This document shows positions 9,933-19,433 of a DNA stretch of 64,000 bases, in pieces (the first letter of the stretch is position 1; each line of letters begins with the position of its first letter). Below the pieces are notes generated by a model. It was given only the letters and a program-made list of their open reading frames with translations. It made no database searches and was not told where the DNA came from. The stretch is from Rhodospirillales bacterium. GTDB lineage: Bacteria > Pseudomonadota > Alphaproteobacteria > SMXQ01. The DNA lies in assembly GCA_018666775.1 (NCBI GenBank), contig JABIXC010000008.1:1-64000 (forward strand). Direction: 5' to 3'. The translations under genes were made by a program, and so were the position numbers.

Positions 9933-11300
9933 ATGGCTGGAACCAGGAGAAAGAGTGTGGCATCTGCCGCCGAGCAGTTAGCAGCCAATATCAATTTTGG
10001 TGCTTTTTCCAAGGCCACCGAACTGAAGAAGCGTATCTGGTTCACCCTTGGGGTTCTTATCGTTTACCGCCTTGGCACCTACATTCCGCTTCCAGGAATC
10101 GATTCTCAGGTTATTGCTGATATTTTCCGCCAACAAGCAGGCGGTATTCTTGGCATGTTCAATATGTTTGCCGGCGGTGCGCTGGAACGTATGACCATCT
10201 TTGCCTTGTCCATTATGCCCTACATCTCTGCGGCCATTATCATGCAGCTGATGTCCAGTGTTTCCCCGAAATTGGAAGCATTGAAGAAAGAAGGTGAGCA
10301 GGGACAGAAAAAAATCAATCAATACACCCGTTATGGCACCGTTATTCTTGCCACGGTCCAAGCCTATGGCATTTCCGTTGGCATGGAAGGGATGACATCA
10401 TCCACAGGGCCCGTGGTTTTGGATCCCGGCGTATTTTTCCGGGCTTCTACGGTCATTACCCTGGTTGGCGGCACCCTGTTTTTGATGTGGCTTGGTGAAC
10501 AAATCACTGCACGCGGCGTTGGCAACGGCATATCGCTGATCATTTTTTCAGGCATTGTTGCCGAGCTGCCATCTGCGCTGGCCGCAACCCTGGAACTAGG
10601 CCGTACCGGTGCAATCTCTGCACTGGTGATTGTGGGCATTTTGGTCATGGTCGCAGCGGTCATCACGTTTATCGTTTTTGTAGAACGCGCCCAACGCAGG
10701 CTTATTGTCCAATACCCCAAACGGCAAATGGGCAATCGCATGTATGGTGGGGAAAGTTCCCACTTGCCACTGAAAATTAATACACCGGGCGTCATTCCGC
10801 CGATCTTTGCATCCGCGCTTTTGTTGATGCCTGTTACCGTTGCAGGTTTTAGCGCCGGACAAGGGCCAGAATGGATGACCATGATCACGGCCCATCTTGG
10901 CCGCGGACAGCCTGTGTTTCTGATCCTTTATGCATCGCTCATCATCTTCTTTGCCTTTTTCTATACGGCAGTGGTGTTTAACCCCACCGATACAGCCGAT
11001 AATCTGAAAAAATATGGCGGGTTTATTCCCGGCATTCGTCCGGGTAAAAATACGGCGGATTATCTTGATTATGTGCTGACACGGTTGACGGTAGTGGGTG
11101 CCAGCTATTTGACATTGATAAGTTTGCTGCCAGAAATGCTGATTTCAAAATTTGCAGTCCCGTTTTATTTCGGCGGCACCAGTCTGTTGATTGTTGTCAC
11201 CGTGACCATGGATACGGTGGCTCAGGTCCAATCCCATCTTTTGGCCCATCAATATGAAGGCTTGATCAAAAAATCACGTCTTCGGGGGCGCCAACGATGA
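9933..11300 (+). CDS. secY: Protein translocase subunit SecY
   Basis: 455 residues with ten predicted membrane helices. Typical stretches are KKRIWFTLGVLIVYRLGTYIPLPGID in the first helix region, GGALERMTIFALSIMPYISA (plug and helix 2), the GEQITARGVGNGISLIIF loop and the cytoplasmic loop with FVERAQRRLIVQYPKRQ. SecY forms the Sec protein-conducting channel with SecE and SecG. It follows rplO, as in the spc operon of most bacteria, and its stop overlaps the adk start by four bases. Confidence 0.98.
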   Translation: MAGTRRKSVASAAEQLAANINFGAFSKATELKKRIWFTLGVLIVYRLGTYIPLPGIDSQVIADIFRQQAGGILGMFNMFAGGALERMTIFALSIMPYISAAIIMQLMSSVSPKLEALKKEGEQGQKKINQYTRYGTVILATVQAYGISVGMEGMTSSTGPVVLDPGVFFRASTVITLVGGTLFLMWLGEQITARGVGNGISLIIFSGIVAELPSALAATLELGRTGAISALVIVGILVMVAAVITFIVFVERAQRRLIVQYPKRQMGNRMYGGESSHLPLKINTPGVIPPIFASALLLMPVTVAGFSAGQGPEWMTMITAHLGRGQPVFLILYASLIIFFAFFYTAVVFNPTDTADNLKKYGGFIPGIRPGKNTADYLDYVLTRLTVVGASYLTLISLLPEMLISKFAVPFYFGGTSLLIVVTVTMDTVAQVQSHLLAHQYEGLIKKSRLRGRQR

Positions 11301-11959
11301 ATTTGATCCTGCTTGGGCCACCCGGAGCAGGGAAAGGCACCCAAGCCCAGCGGCTGGAGGATGATCGCGGCCTTAAACAACTGAGCACCGGCGATATGCT
11401 GCGCGCAGCAGTGGCTTCGGGAAGCGAGCTTGGGTCTCAGGTTAAGGGCATTATGGAACGTGGAGAATTGGTCTCTGACGATATTATCGTCGCCATGATT
11501 GCGGCCCGCATAAAAGAACCCGATTGTGGTGATGGGTTCATTCTTGATGGTTTCCCTCGCACCGTGGCCCAGGCTGAAGCGTTAGACATTATGTTGGTCG
11601 AAAATGGCCTTAGTCTTGATTTTGTGATCGAGCTGCAGGTTGATGATGGTGCACTGGTCGCTAGAGTTTCGGGACGATTTACCTGTTCTGGCTGTGGTAT
11701 TGGCTATCACGATACGAACAAGCCCCCAAAAGTCGCAGATGTTTGCGATTCTTGTGGTGGTACAGAATTTATTCGGCGTCCAGATGATAACGCCGAAACC
11801 GTAGCGACCCGGCTGGGGGCTTATCATAGCCAAACAGCACCGCTTTTGCCCTATTACGGGGCGCGGGGGGTCTTAAAAACAGTTAATGGAATGGGTTCTA
11901 TCGGGGCGGTGTCCCTGGCCATCGATGGGATCATGGAAAGTATTGAAAATGGGGCTTAA
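11297..11959 (+). CDS. adk: Adenylate kinase (zinc-lid type)
   Basis: 220 residues. The Walker A loop GPPGAGKGTQ is at residues 7-16, and DGFPRTVAQAEAL is the NMP-binding signature. The lid domain carries two CxxC pairs (CSGC and CDSC), so it probably binds zinc, unlike the E. coli enzyme. The enzyme interconverts ATP + AMP and 2 ADP. Its ATG overlaps the secY stop, the common secY-adk arrangement. Confidence 0.97.
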   Translation: MNLILLGPPGAGKGTQAQRLEDDRGLKQLSTGDMLRAAVASGSELGSQVKGIMERGELVSDDIIVAMIAARIKEPDCGDGFILDGFPRTVAQAEALDIMLVENGLSLDFVIELQVDDGALVARVSGRFTCSGCGIGYHDTNKPPKVADVCDSCGGTEFIRRPDDNAETVATRLGAYHSQTAPLLPYYGARGVLKTVNGMGSIGAVSLAIDGIMESIENGA

Positions 11960-11963
11960 GTAG

Positions 11964-11991
11964 TTGACTTGACGGTCTGTTTTTCTATAAT
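11964..11991 (+). promoter_or_regulatory. Sigma-70 type promoter for rpsM-rpsK-rpoA-rplQ
   Basis: TTGACT at 11964-11969 and TATAAT at 11986-11991 are separated by 16 bases, close to the housekeeping consensus. It lies in the only sizeable gap inside the ribosomal block, between adk and rpsM. It probably gives the alpha operon its own transcription start, about 85 bases before the rpsM start codon. Confidence 0.75.
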
Positions 11992-12083
11992 CGCTCGCCC
12001 TCCGGTAAGGATCTGGTCGGGGGCAGCTGACCACTATGGTTGGGCATTTTCGTCAGAGCTATTTTACATTGGGAGTCAAGGGC

Positions 12084-12455
12084 TTGGCACGTATTGCTGG
12101 CGTTAATATACCGACCGATAAGCGGGTCGAAGTGGGTTTAACCTACATTCATGGCATTGGTTCCACCTTTGCTAAACGAATCTGTGACAAAGCAGGGATC
12201 ATTGACACCCAAAGGGTGCATCAGTTGACCGATGATGAGGTCATTCGGATCCGTGAAATCATAGATAGCGATTATTCCGTCGAGGGTGATTTGCGTCGCA
12301 CAGTGGCTATGAACATCAAGCGATTGATGGATCTGGGCTGTTATCGCGGGCTTCGCCATCGCAAGGGACTGCCTGTTCATGGACAGCGTACCCACACCAA
12401 TGCGCGTACCCGCAAGGGTAAGGCGCGGCCGATCACCGGCAAGAAAAAAGTTTAA
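12084..12455 (+). CDS. rpsM: 30S ribosomal protein S13
   Basis: 123 residues starting from TTG 12084, which gives the conserved [25 protein letters not shown] start. A GGGAG ribosome site lies eight bases upstream. A longer in-frame ATG at 12036 would add 16 residues absent from the family. The C terminus has the typical [26 protein letters not shown]13 sits in the 30S head, contacts P-site tRNA and bridges to the 50S. A TTG start on such a highly expressed gene is unusual. Confidence 0.95.
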   Translation: MARIAGVNIPTDKRVEVGLTYIHGIGSTFAKRICDKAGIIDTQRVHQLTDDEVIRIREIIDSDYSVEGDLRRTVAMNIKRLMDLGCYRGLRHRKGLPVHGQRTHTNARTRKGKARPITGKKKV

Positions 12456-12480
12456 GTAATTCAGATAGACAGGACTGGCA

Positions 12481-12870
12481 ATGGCAACACCTCCAGCACG
12501 TACACGGCGTCGTGACCGAAAAAACATCGTTTCCGGTGTGGCTCATGTGAACTCGACGTTCAATAACACCATGATCACCATCAGTGATGCACAGGGGAAT
12601 ACAATTGCCTGGTCATCTGCTGGGGCTCAGGGTTTTAAGGGGTCAAGAAAATCAACCCCCTATGCCGCTCAAATGGCCGCTGAAGATGCGGGTCGTAAAG
12701 CCATGGAACACGGCATGAAAACCTTGGAGGTTGAGGTCAAGGGACCCGGTTCAGGGCGCGAATCAGCACTTCGTGCGTTGCAGACCGTTGGTTTTACCGT
12801 CACCTCCATTCGTGACGTAACACCAATTCCCCATAATGGCTGTCGCCCACCAAAGCGTCGCAGGGTTTAA
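12481..12870 (+). CDS. rpsK: 30S ribosomal protein S11
   Basis: 129 residues. It contains [22 protein letters not shown], the [23 protein letters not shown] block and the C-terminal signature [19 protein letters not shown]11 forms the platform near the E site. It lies between rpsM and rpoA; rpsD is absent, which is usual for Alphaproteobacteria. Confidence 0.98.
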   Translation: MATPPARTRRRDRKNIVSGVAHVNSTFNNTMITISDAQGNTIAWSSAGAQGFKGSRKSTPYAAQMAAEDAGRKAMEHGMKTLEVEVKGPGSGRESALRALQTVGFTVTSIRDVTPIPHNGCRPPKRRRV

Positions 12871-12887
12871 CCAACACTCGTTTTTCC

Positions 12888-12945
12888 CTCTGTTCAGGGC
12901 CCATGTTTGGGGGAACAGAGTTTCAATTTAAGGCGGAAGACCGCC
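12888..12945 (+). promoter_or_regulatory. Two hairpins in the rpsK-rpoA intergenic region
   Basis: The first stem is ctctgttc at 12888-12895 with gaacagag at 12913-12920, eight paired bases and a 17-base loop. The second is ggcgg at 12932-12936 with ccgcc at 12941-12945 and a four-base aaga loop. No run of T follows either, so they do not look like ordinary terminators. They may be a processing site, an mRNA stability element or a protein-binding leader for rpoA. Confidence 0.5.
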
Positions 12946-12964
12946 CAACCAAGAGGTCGCATTC

Positions 12965-13981
12965 GTGATTCAGAAGAATTGGACGGAACTGATCAAACCC
13001 AGCAAACTCAGTGTTGAACCGGGTGATGTGCCCGAACGCATCGCTACTGTGGTTGCAGAACCGCTGGAACGTGGCTTTGGCTTGACGCTTGGCAATGCAC
13101 TGCGTCGGGTGCTTTTGTCATCGTTGCAAGGTGCAGCGGTAACCGCGATTCAGATTGAAGGAATTCTTCATGAATTCTCTTCCATTCCAGGGGTTCAGGA
13201 AGATGTCACCGATATCGTTCTTAACGTCAAGGGCATTGCGATCCGCACCATCAATGATGGTCCGTCACGGCTTGAACTTAAAGCAACGGGCCCAGGCGAA
13301 GTAACTGCCGGCCAAATTGAATGCCCGGGCGGGGTGGAAATTCTCAACCCTGATCTGGTGATTTGTACACTGGATCAAAATGCGAAGCTGTCCATGGAAT
13401 TGCAGGTCGATATTGGCATGGGCTATGTGCCTGCCGTACAAAATCGCCCCGAAGATGCACCCATTGGTCTGATTCCCATCGATGCCCTGTATTCACCGGT
13501 GCGCAAGGTTGCGTATCGCATTGAAAACAGCCGCATCGGTCAGGTGACGGATTATGACAGGCTGAGCCTCGACGTTGAAACCAACGGAACGGTAACACCC
13601 GAAGACGCGGTGGCTTTGTCTGCGCGTATTCTTCAGCATCAGCTTCAGCTGTTTGTGAATTTTGAAGAACCCGAAGGTGAAGCGGTTGAAGAAAAGCCCG
13701 AAGAACCTGCTTTCAACAGAAATCTGTTGCGCAAAGTAGAAGAACTGGAGCTTTCTGTCCGTTCAGCCAATTGCCTGAAGAATGACAACATCATTTATAT
13801 CGGTGATTTGGTCCAAAAATCTGAAGGGGAAATGTTGCGCACGCCTAATTTCGGTCGCAAGTCCCTGAATGAAATCAAAGAAGTATTGGCTCAGATGGGT
13901 CTGCACCTCGGCATGGAAATTCTCGAGTGGCCGCCAGAAAACATCGAAGATCTTGCCAAACGACTCGAAGAACCATATTGA
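12965..13981 (+). CDS. rpoA: RNA polymerase alpha subunit
   Basis: 338 residues from a GTG start, preceded by an AGAGG site. The N-terminal dimerisation domain shows [28 protein letters not shown], and the C-terminal domain (about residues 250-330) has [26 protein letters not shown] and ends in a helix before the tail. Alpha dimerises to nucleate core polymerase and contacts UP elements and activators through its C-terminal domain. It has the normal position between rpsK and rplQ. Confidence 0.98.
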   Translation: MIQKNWTELIKPSKLSVEPGDVPERIATVVAEPLERGFGLTLGNALRRVLLSSLQGAAVTAIQIEGILHEFSSIPGVQEDVTDIVLNVKGIAIRTINDGPSRLELKATGPGEVTAGQIECPGGVEILNPDLVICTLDQNAKLSMELQVDIGMGYVPAVQNRPEDAPIGLIPIDALYSPVRKVAYRIENSRIGQVTDYDRLSLDVETNGTVTPEDAVALSARILQHQLQLFVNFEEPEGEAVEEKPEEPAFNRNLLRKVEELELSVRSANCLKNDNIIYIGDLVQKSEGEMLRTPNFGRKSLNEIKEVLAQMGLHLGMEILEWPPENIEDLAKRLEEPY

Positions 13982-14020
13982 GGATCGCTTCCAAACCGGA
14001 AGCATGAAGGAGATAAGTAA

Positions 14021-14446
14021 ATGCGCCATCGTCTGAGCGGCAGAAAGCTGAACCGGACCTCTTCTCATCGTAAAGCCATGTTAAGCAACATGGCTCAAGC
14101 GCTGGTGAAGCACGAACAAATCAAAACAACTTTGCCCAAGGCAAAGGAGTTGAAGCCATTTGTCGAAAAACTGGTAACCCTTGGCAAACGGGGCAGCCTC
14201 CATGCCCGTCGCCAGGCTTTGTCAGTGCTTCAAGACACAGGCCTGACCAACAAGCTGTTTGATGCTCTGGCCACGCGCTATGCAACACGCAGCGGTGGGT
14301 ATACCCGGGTTTTGAAAGCGGGCCAGCGTTATGGTGATGCGGCCCCTATGGCCTTGATTGAACTGGTTGATCGCGATGAAGCAGCCAAGGGTCTAGATTC
14401 AGGCCCCGTTCAGGAAAAGAAAGAGGCTGTTTCCGAAGAGGAATAA
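14021..14446 (+). CDS. rplQ: 50S ribosomal protein L17
   Basis: 141 residues starting [20 protein letters not shown]. It contains [31 protein letters not shown] and the [26 protein letters not shown] region. The final ~20 residues form an acidic extension. It is the last gene of the alpha operon; a perfect hairpin terminator follows 38 bases after the stop. Confidence 0.98.
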   Translation: MRHRLSGRKLNRTSSHRKAMLSNMAQALVKHEQIKTTLPKAKELKPFVEKLVTLGKRGSLHARRQALSVLQDTGLTNKLFDALATRYATRSGGYTRVLKAGQRYGDAAPMALIELVDRDEAAKGLDSGPVQEKKEAVSEEE

Positions 14447-14483
14447 GCACGGTTATTTAGCCGTTTCTGCGGGCTATGATTTC

Positions 14484-14513
14484 AGAAAAGGCAGCCCTAG
14501 GGCTGCCTTTTCT
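14484..14513 (+). terminator. Rho-independent terminator after rplQ
   Basis: A perfect 14-base stem (agaaaaggcagccc paired with gggctgccttttct) with a two-base loop. A/T-rich flanks on both sides mean it could act in both directions. It closes the ribosomal superoperon and separates it from the degP-like gene. Confidence 0.9.
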
Positions 14514-14571
14514 ATTCCCGGATGCTAAATTTAGCGCCATATTCAAGCGCTCTCTACCCAGGATAAGGCTT

Positions 14572-16023
14572 ATGGCTGCGACCCGACCTCTAAAATTACG
14601 ACTTCAGGCAGGGATCATTGTTCTGATCGGGGCAATGATGTCGATTGCTGGCATGTCCATGGCATGGGCAGAGGGCCTACGCGAAATTCCCAAAACGAAG
14701 TCTCAGGTGACCCTGTCTTTCGCGCCGCTGGTGCGCAAGGTGGCACCGGCGGTGGTCAATATCTATACCCGCAAGGTGGAATTCGCCCGATCCCGGTCTC
14801 CCTTGTTCGATGATCCATTTTTCAGGCGGTTTTTTGGGGAAGACTTTGGCGGCGCAGGCCCGGTTCGGAAACGGGTTCGCACTTCTTTGGGCAGTGGCGT
14901 CATTCTTGATCCCAAAGGCTTGATTGTTACCAACGTCCACGTGATCAAGGGTGCAGATCAAATCCGGGTTGTGTTGGCCGATCGCCGGGAATTTGATGCC
15001 AAGGTCATTTTGATCGACAAGCGCACAGACCTTGCGGTGCTCAAGATAAATGCCGCAGGTGAAGAATTGCCGCATCTGGTTATTCGTGATTCCGATGCTC
15101 TGGAAGTAGGCGATCTGGTGCTGGCCATTGGCAATCCATTTGGGGTAGGGCAAACCGTCACCAGTGGCATTGTATCGGCACTGGCCAGAACATCCATTGG
15201 TGTTACCGATTATCGCTTTTTCATTCAGACGGATGCTGCCATTAATCCCGGCAATTCCGGGGGTGCGCTGGTCAGCATTGATGGCGGGCTTGTGGGCATT
15301 AATACGGCCATTTATTCAAAATCTGGCGGGTCTATCGGGATTGGGTTTGCAGTGCCATCTGCCATGGTTCGAACGGTGCTTGCAGGTGCTTCTACCGGGC
15401 GCGTGGTACGGCCATGGTTTGGTGCAAAAAGCCAGCGCGTGACGGCGGCCATTGCTCGCTCCCTTGGTCTTGCACGACCCCAGGGTGTGCTGGTCAACAA
15501 GGTGTACGCAGCCAGCCCTGCCGCATCAGCGGGATTGCGAACCGGTGATGTGGTGATTGCCGTCAATGGCCATGGGGTCAATGATCCAGAGGGTTTGCGT
15601 TTTCGCTTCGCAACCTTAAGCGTGGGCGGGACGGCAAGATTAAACATTCTAAGGAGTGGCAAGGCAAAAAAATTGATGATTGCCCTGAACCCCGCGCCTG
15701 AAATACCACCGCGCAACCTTATGTCTGTTTCCGGTGAAAACCCGCTTTCAGGGGCGGTCATCGGAAACCTGTCTCCAGCCCTTGCCGATGAACTGTCAAT
15801 GCCGCCTGATCTTTCGGGCGTCGTTGTCATTGGCTTAAAACGTCGTGGCTATGCCCGGCGCGCAGGTCTGAAACCAAGAGACATCATTCGTGCCATCAAT
15901 GGCGATACCATCAAAACGGTAGAGACATTGGGCCGCGTTCTTGCGCGCCAATCGGGCGCACCTGCTTGGCGCATCTCGTTGGAACGCAAAGGCCGCCTCA
16001 TTACCTTGGCGATCGGGGGCTGA
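14572..16023 (+). CDS. Periplasmic serine protease, DegP/DegQ family
   Basis: 483 residues from ATG 14572, which follows an AGGATAAGG site; a longer frame reaching back into the rplQ terminator was rejected. A signal peptide is clear (hydrophobic residues ~13-32, ending MAWA). The trypsin-like domain holds the catalytic triad: His123 in TNVHVI, Asp153 in RTDLAVLK and Ser229 in PGNSGGAL. Two PDZ domains follow (around residues 290-375 and 395-480). DegP-type proteins degrade or hold misfolded envelope proteins. rarA starts two bases after the stop. Confidence 0.95.
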   Translation: MAATRPLKLRLQAGIIVLIGAMMSIAGMSMAWAEGLREIPKTKSQVTLSFAPLVRKVAPAVVNIYTRKVEFARSRSPLFDDPFFRRFFGEDFGGAGPVRKRVRTSLGSGVILDPKGLIVTNVHVIKGADQIRVVLADRREFDAKVILIDKRTDLAVLKINAAGEELPHLVIRDSDALEVGDLVLAIGNPFGVGQTVTSGIVSALARTSIGVTDYRFFIQTDAAINPGNSGGALVSIDGGLVGINTAIYSKSGGSIGIGFAVPSAMVRTVLAGASTGRVVRPWFGAKSQRVTAAIARSLGLARPQGVLVNKVYAASPAASAGLRTGDVVIAVNGHGVNDPEGLRFRFATLSVGGTARLNILRSGKAKKLMIALNPAPEIPPRNLMSVSGENPLSGAVIGNLSPALADELSMPPDLSGVVVIGLKRRGYARRAGLKPRDIIRAINGDTIKTVETLGRVLARQSGAPAWRISLERKGRLITLAIGG

Positions 16024-16024
16024 T

Positions 16025-17353
16025 ATGACCTTGTTTGAGGCCGATGCCCCACGCCCTTTGGCAGACCGCCTGCGCCCCGCCGTGCTGGGGGATGTGTTGG
16101 GTCAGGACCATTTGTTGGGGGATGTGCAGGATGCTGGTGCATCAGGTCCGATTGCCCGCATGGTCAAGGAAGCAAGGCTTTCCAGCATGATCCTGTGGGG
16201 GCCGCCCGGTTGTGGAAAGACCACCATGGCCAGACTTCTGGCCGATGCCACCGATATGATTTTTGAGCCCTTATCGGCCGTCTTTTCAGGCGTTGCTGAT
16301 CTCAAACGGGTGTTTGGAGACGCCAAAAAACGTCATGAAATGGGGCAGGGGACGTTGCTGTTTGTGGATGAAATCCATCGCTTTAACCGTGCACAACAAG
16401 ACGGTTTTTTGCCCTATGTCGAAGATGGCACGGTGATTTTGATCGGCGCCACCACGGAAAATCCATCGTTTGAATTAAACGGCGCCCTGCTGTCGCGCTG
16501 TCAGGTTTATGTGCTCAAACGCCTTGATGGCGTGGCCCTTGAAAGCTTGCTTGCCCGCGCAGAGACCGAAAGCGGAATTGATCTGCCACTGGATGACGGA
16601 GCCCGGGAAACGTTGAAAGCCATGGCCGATGGGGATGGGCGCTATCTTCTTAATCTGGCAGAAGAACTTTTTACGCTTGCGCCATCGCTCTCTGCCCCTC
16701 TGGATGGGGCTGATTTGGCCAATGCGGTTCAAAAACGGGCACCGATTTACGATAAATCCCAAGATGGCCATTACAACCTGATCTCTGCGCTGCATAAAAG
16801 CCTGCGCGGTTCCGATGTGAATGCGTCCCTGTACTGGCTGGCCAGAATGTTGGTCGCGGGTGAAGCCCCGCTTTATATTGTTCGGCGTCTCGTTCGCTTT
16901 GCATCCGAAGATATTGGTCTTGCCGATCCCGCTGCCCTGACCCAGGCCTTGGCGGCAAAAGAGGCTTATGATTTTTTAGGCTCTCCCGAAGGGGAGCTGG
17001 CCATTGCCCAGGCCGTGATTTATCTGGCGACTGCGCCGAAATCAAATGCCGCCTATAAGGCGGAAATGGCCGCCAAAAAAATGGCCCGCGAAACCGGCTC
17101 CTTGATGCCGCCAAAGCATATTTTGAATGCGCCGACCGCATTGATGTCGGATATTGGTTATGGTGATGGGTATCAATATGACCATGGCACCAAAGATGGA
17201 TTTTCCGGGCAGGATTATTTTCCTGACGACTTGGAACGCGTAAACCTTTATGACCCCAAAGATGTTGGCTTTGAAAGAGACGTTGCAAAGCGACTGGCCT
17301 ATTGGGAAAAACTGCGGTGCAGTAAAAACGGGCCAGAAGAAAAAAAGGAATGA
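16025..17353 (+). CDS. rarA: Replication-associated recombination protein A (RarA/MgsA)
   Basis: 442 residues from ATG 16025; an upstream in-frame extension lies within the degP-like gene. AAA+ features are Walker A GPPGCGKTT at residues 59-67, Walker B LLFVDEIHRF at 111-120, and GATTENPSFELNGALLSR (sensor 1 and arginine finger region). The C-terminal part has ALHKSLRGSDVNASLYWLARML and ASEDIGLADP, typical of the RarA tetramerisation domain. The family acts at stalled replication forks with SSB. It is followed directly by crcB. Confidence 0.96.
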   Translation: MTLFEADAPRPLADRLRPAVLGDVLGQDHLLGDVQDAGASGPIARMVKEARLSSMILWGPPGCGKTTMARLLADATDMIFEPLSAVFSGVADLKRVFGDAKKRHEMGQGTLLFVDEIHRFNRAQQDGFLPYVEDGTVILIGATTENPSFELNGALLSRCQVYVLKRLDGVALESLLARAETESGIDLPLDDGARETLKAMADGDGRYLLNLAEELFTLAPSLSAPLDGADLANAVQKRAPIYDKSQDGHYNLISALHKSLRGSDVNASLYWLARMLVAGEAPLYIVRRLVRFASEDIGLADPAALTQALAAKEAYDFLGSPEGELAIAQAVIYLATAPKSNAAYKAEMAAKKMARETGSLMPPKHILNAPTALMSDIGYGDGYQYDHGTKDGFSGQDYFPDDLERVNLYDPKDVGFERDVAKRLAYWEKLRCSKNGPEEKKE

Positions 17354-17357
17354 AGCC

Positions 17358-17738
17358 GTGAAAATGTTATTTTCCATTGCTGCCGGTGGTGCCATCGGTG
17401 CCACCCTTCGGTATCTGGTGATGTCGGGCGTTGGCAATGTTGTGGGTCTAGCTTTCCCTTGGGGAACGATGGCTGTCAATGTTGTGGGCTCTTTTGTTCT
17501 GGGCGCATTGGTGGAAACCATGGCCCTTGTATGGTCACCGGGGGCAGAATTGCGGGCTTTTTTAGTTGTCGGCATTTTGGGGGCTTTCACAACTTTTTCC
17601 ACATTCTCTTTGGATGTTGTGACCCTTTATGAACGCGGCGCCTTTATGGAAGCCGGGTTTTACGTGATCGCCTCCATGGTGGTTTCCATTGCGGCACTTT
17701 TTGCGGGCTTGGCGATTGCCCGTGGGGTGATTGGTTAA
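17358..17738 (+). CDS. crcB: Fluoride channel CrcB/Fluc
   Basis: About 126 residues with four hydrophobic helices. Signatures are GGAIGATLRYL at the start, WGTMAVNVVGSFVLG and GILGAFTTFSTFSLD, the core of the dual-topology fluoride channel family. The start is GTG 17358, seven bases after an AAGGAA element; ATG 17364 is the alternative. It lies four bases after rarA and overlaps the start region of the next gene, so it is part of that operon. No fluoride riboswitch is possible in this spacing. Confidence 0.93.
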   Translation: MKMLFSIAAGGAIGATLRYLVMSGVGNVVGLAFPWGTMAVNVVGSFVLGALVETMALVWSPGAELRAFLVVGILGAFTTFSTFSLDVVTLYERGAFMEAGFYVIASMVVSIAALFAGLAIARGVIG

Positions 17739-17739
17739 T

Positions 17740-18735
17740 ATGGCAATGCTTTCAAATTTAACCGTCACCGAAGACGAAATGGGCATGCGTCTGGACCGTT
17801 GGTTCAAGGCCCATTATCCGGCATTGGGCCATGGGCCTTTGCAAAAGCTTTTACGCACCGGACAGGTTCGGGTTGATGGTAAACGCATTAAAACCAGCTT
17901 CAGGGTCGAGCCTGGTATGGAAATCCGGGTACCACCCATGGCTGTGGAGGCCGCGGAGGTTGCGCGGAAAATGGGGCCACGAAAGCCCATGCCCCAAAAA
18001 ATGGATGATGCCAAAGTGCAGGAATTGCGCGATCGCGTGATTTACAAAGACAAAGAAATCATCGTTTTCAACAAACCCGCTGGCTTGGCAGTCCAAGGGG
18101 GCACAGGAACCCGGGTGCATCTGGATGGCATGCTGGATGCGCTACAATTCGAAGCGCCTGAGCGTCCCCGGCTGGTCCATCGATTGGACAAAGACACATC
18201 GGGCGTGTTGGTGCTGGCTCGATCGAGAGTAGCAGCGCGCGCCCTGACCGCAGCATTCCGCGACCGCACGACCCGAAAAATTTATTGGGCCGTCACCGTC
18301 GGTTGCCCCAGCCCCACAAAAGGCAAAATTTCGCTGAAGCTGGCCAAGGGGGGAACCCGGGGGGATGAAAAAATGCGCGCTGATCCAGAAACGGGTCAAA
18401 ACGCGGTGACGTTATATGCCGTTTTGGATGAGGCACGGCCAAGATTGGCACTGGTGGCATTGATGCCCCTGACCGGGCGCACCCACCAATTGCGCGCGCA
18501 CATGTTGGCCCTTGGCACGCCGATTTTGGGGGATGGAAAATACGGCGGCTATGATGCCTTTATCGATGGCATTGATCTTGATAAAAAATTGCACCTCCAT
18601 GCCCGGTCATTGGAAATTCCAAAGCCATCGGGGGGAATTTTAAAGGTTGAAGCACCGTTGTCGCCACACATGGAAAAAACCATGGCGGCCCTTAACTTTA
18701 CGGTCTCAGTGGCAGACCCCTTTCCCAGGGATTAA
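17740..18735 (+). CDS. RluC/RluD-family 23S rRNA pseudouridine synthase
   Basis: 331 residues from ATG 17740, which lies one base after the crcB stop codon. The N-terminal S4-like domain (RLDRWFKAHYP, LLRTGQVRVDGKR) is followed by the synthase domain with catalytic Asp150 in HRLDKDTSGVLVLARS and the LTGRTHQLRAHM motif. It probably isomerises uridines in 23S rRNA (RluC positions 955/2504/2580 in E. coli), but C versus D specificity cannot be decided by eye. Confidence 0.9.
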   Translation: MAMLSNLTVTEDEMGMRLDRWFKAHYPALGHGPLQKLLRTGQVRVDGKRIKTSFRVEPGMEIRVPPMAVEAAEVARKMGPRKPMPQKMDDAKVQELRDRVIYKDKEIIVFNKPAGLAVQGGTGTRVHLDGMLDALQFEAPERPRLVHRLDKDTSGVLVLARSRVAARALTAAFRDRTTRKIYWAVTVGCPSPTKGKISLKLAKGGTRGDEKMRADPETGQNAVTLYAVLDEARPRLALVALMPLTGRTHQLRAHMLALGTPILGDGKYGGYDAFIDGIDLDKKLHLHARSLEIPKPSGGILKVEAPLSPHMEKTMAALNFTVSVADPFPRD

Positions 18736-18737
18736 AG

Positions 18738-19433
18738 ATGATGGATGACCCTTTGCGTCTTGCCGTTTTCGATCTTGATGGCACCCTGGTAGACAGCCAG
18801 CATATGATTTCTGCCGCCATGGGCCGGGCCTTTAAAGCAGCTGGTCTGGCTGTGCCCCCCAGAGAAGCCGTGCGGCGCATTGTGGGGTTATCACTGGATC
18901 ATGCCGTTGAACAATTGTCTCTTGATATGGGGATCGAGCATGATTGCCACGCCGAAATTGGTGAAGGCTATAAGAAACATTTCTTTGAACTGCGTGATTC
19001 AGGTGAACATCCAGAAGAATTATTTTCAGGGGTTCGCGAAGTCCTGACCCATCTGGATGGGGCGGGTTGGTTGTTGGGCATCGCCACGGGAAAAACGGCG
19101 GATGGGCTTCATTCAACGCTGGATCATTTTGATTTGGCCGGGCATTTTCTGACCCTGCAAAATGCCGATGGGGGCCCCGGAAAGCCCGCACCCCACATGC
19201 TGGAACGCGCCATAACGGAGGCCGGGGCACGTGCGGAAAATACAGTGATGATCGGGGACACCAGTTTTGATATGGAAATGGCTTGTGCGGCCAAGGTCGC
19301 AGGCATTGGTGTCAGTTGGGGCTATCATGAGCGACAGGATTTGGTGAATGCCGGTGCCGGGTGCATCATTGATGATTTTTCTGATCTGCCCAAAGCGGCT
19401 GAATTGGCCCTTATTAAAGGTGCCAAAGCATAA
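18738..19433 (+). CDS. HAD-family hydrolase, phosphoglycolate phosphatase-like
   Basis: 231 residues. Motif I FDLDGTLVDS (nucleophile Asp12, acid Asp14), motif II GIATGK, motif III GKPAPHML and motif IV MIGDTSFDMEMACAA are all present, with a four-helix cap between residues ~20 and 85. This is the Gph/PgmB-like subfamily; the substrate is unknown. Position and overlap (TAATGG) with the ATP12 gene fit an operon. Two in-frame ATGs lie together at the start. Confidence 0.88.
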   Translation: MMDDPLRLAVFDLDGTLVDSQHMISAAMGRAFKAAGLAVPPREAVRRIVGLSLDHAVEQLSLDMGIEHDCHAEIGEGYKKHFFELRDSGEHPEELFSGVREVLTHLDGAGWLLGIATGKTADGLHSTLDHFDLAGHFLTLQNADGGPGKPAPHMLERAITEAGARAENTVMIGDTSFDMEMACAAKVAGIGVSWGYHERQDLVNAGAGCIIDDFSDLPKAAELALIKGAKA

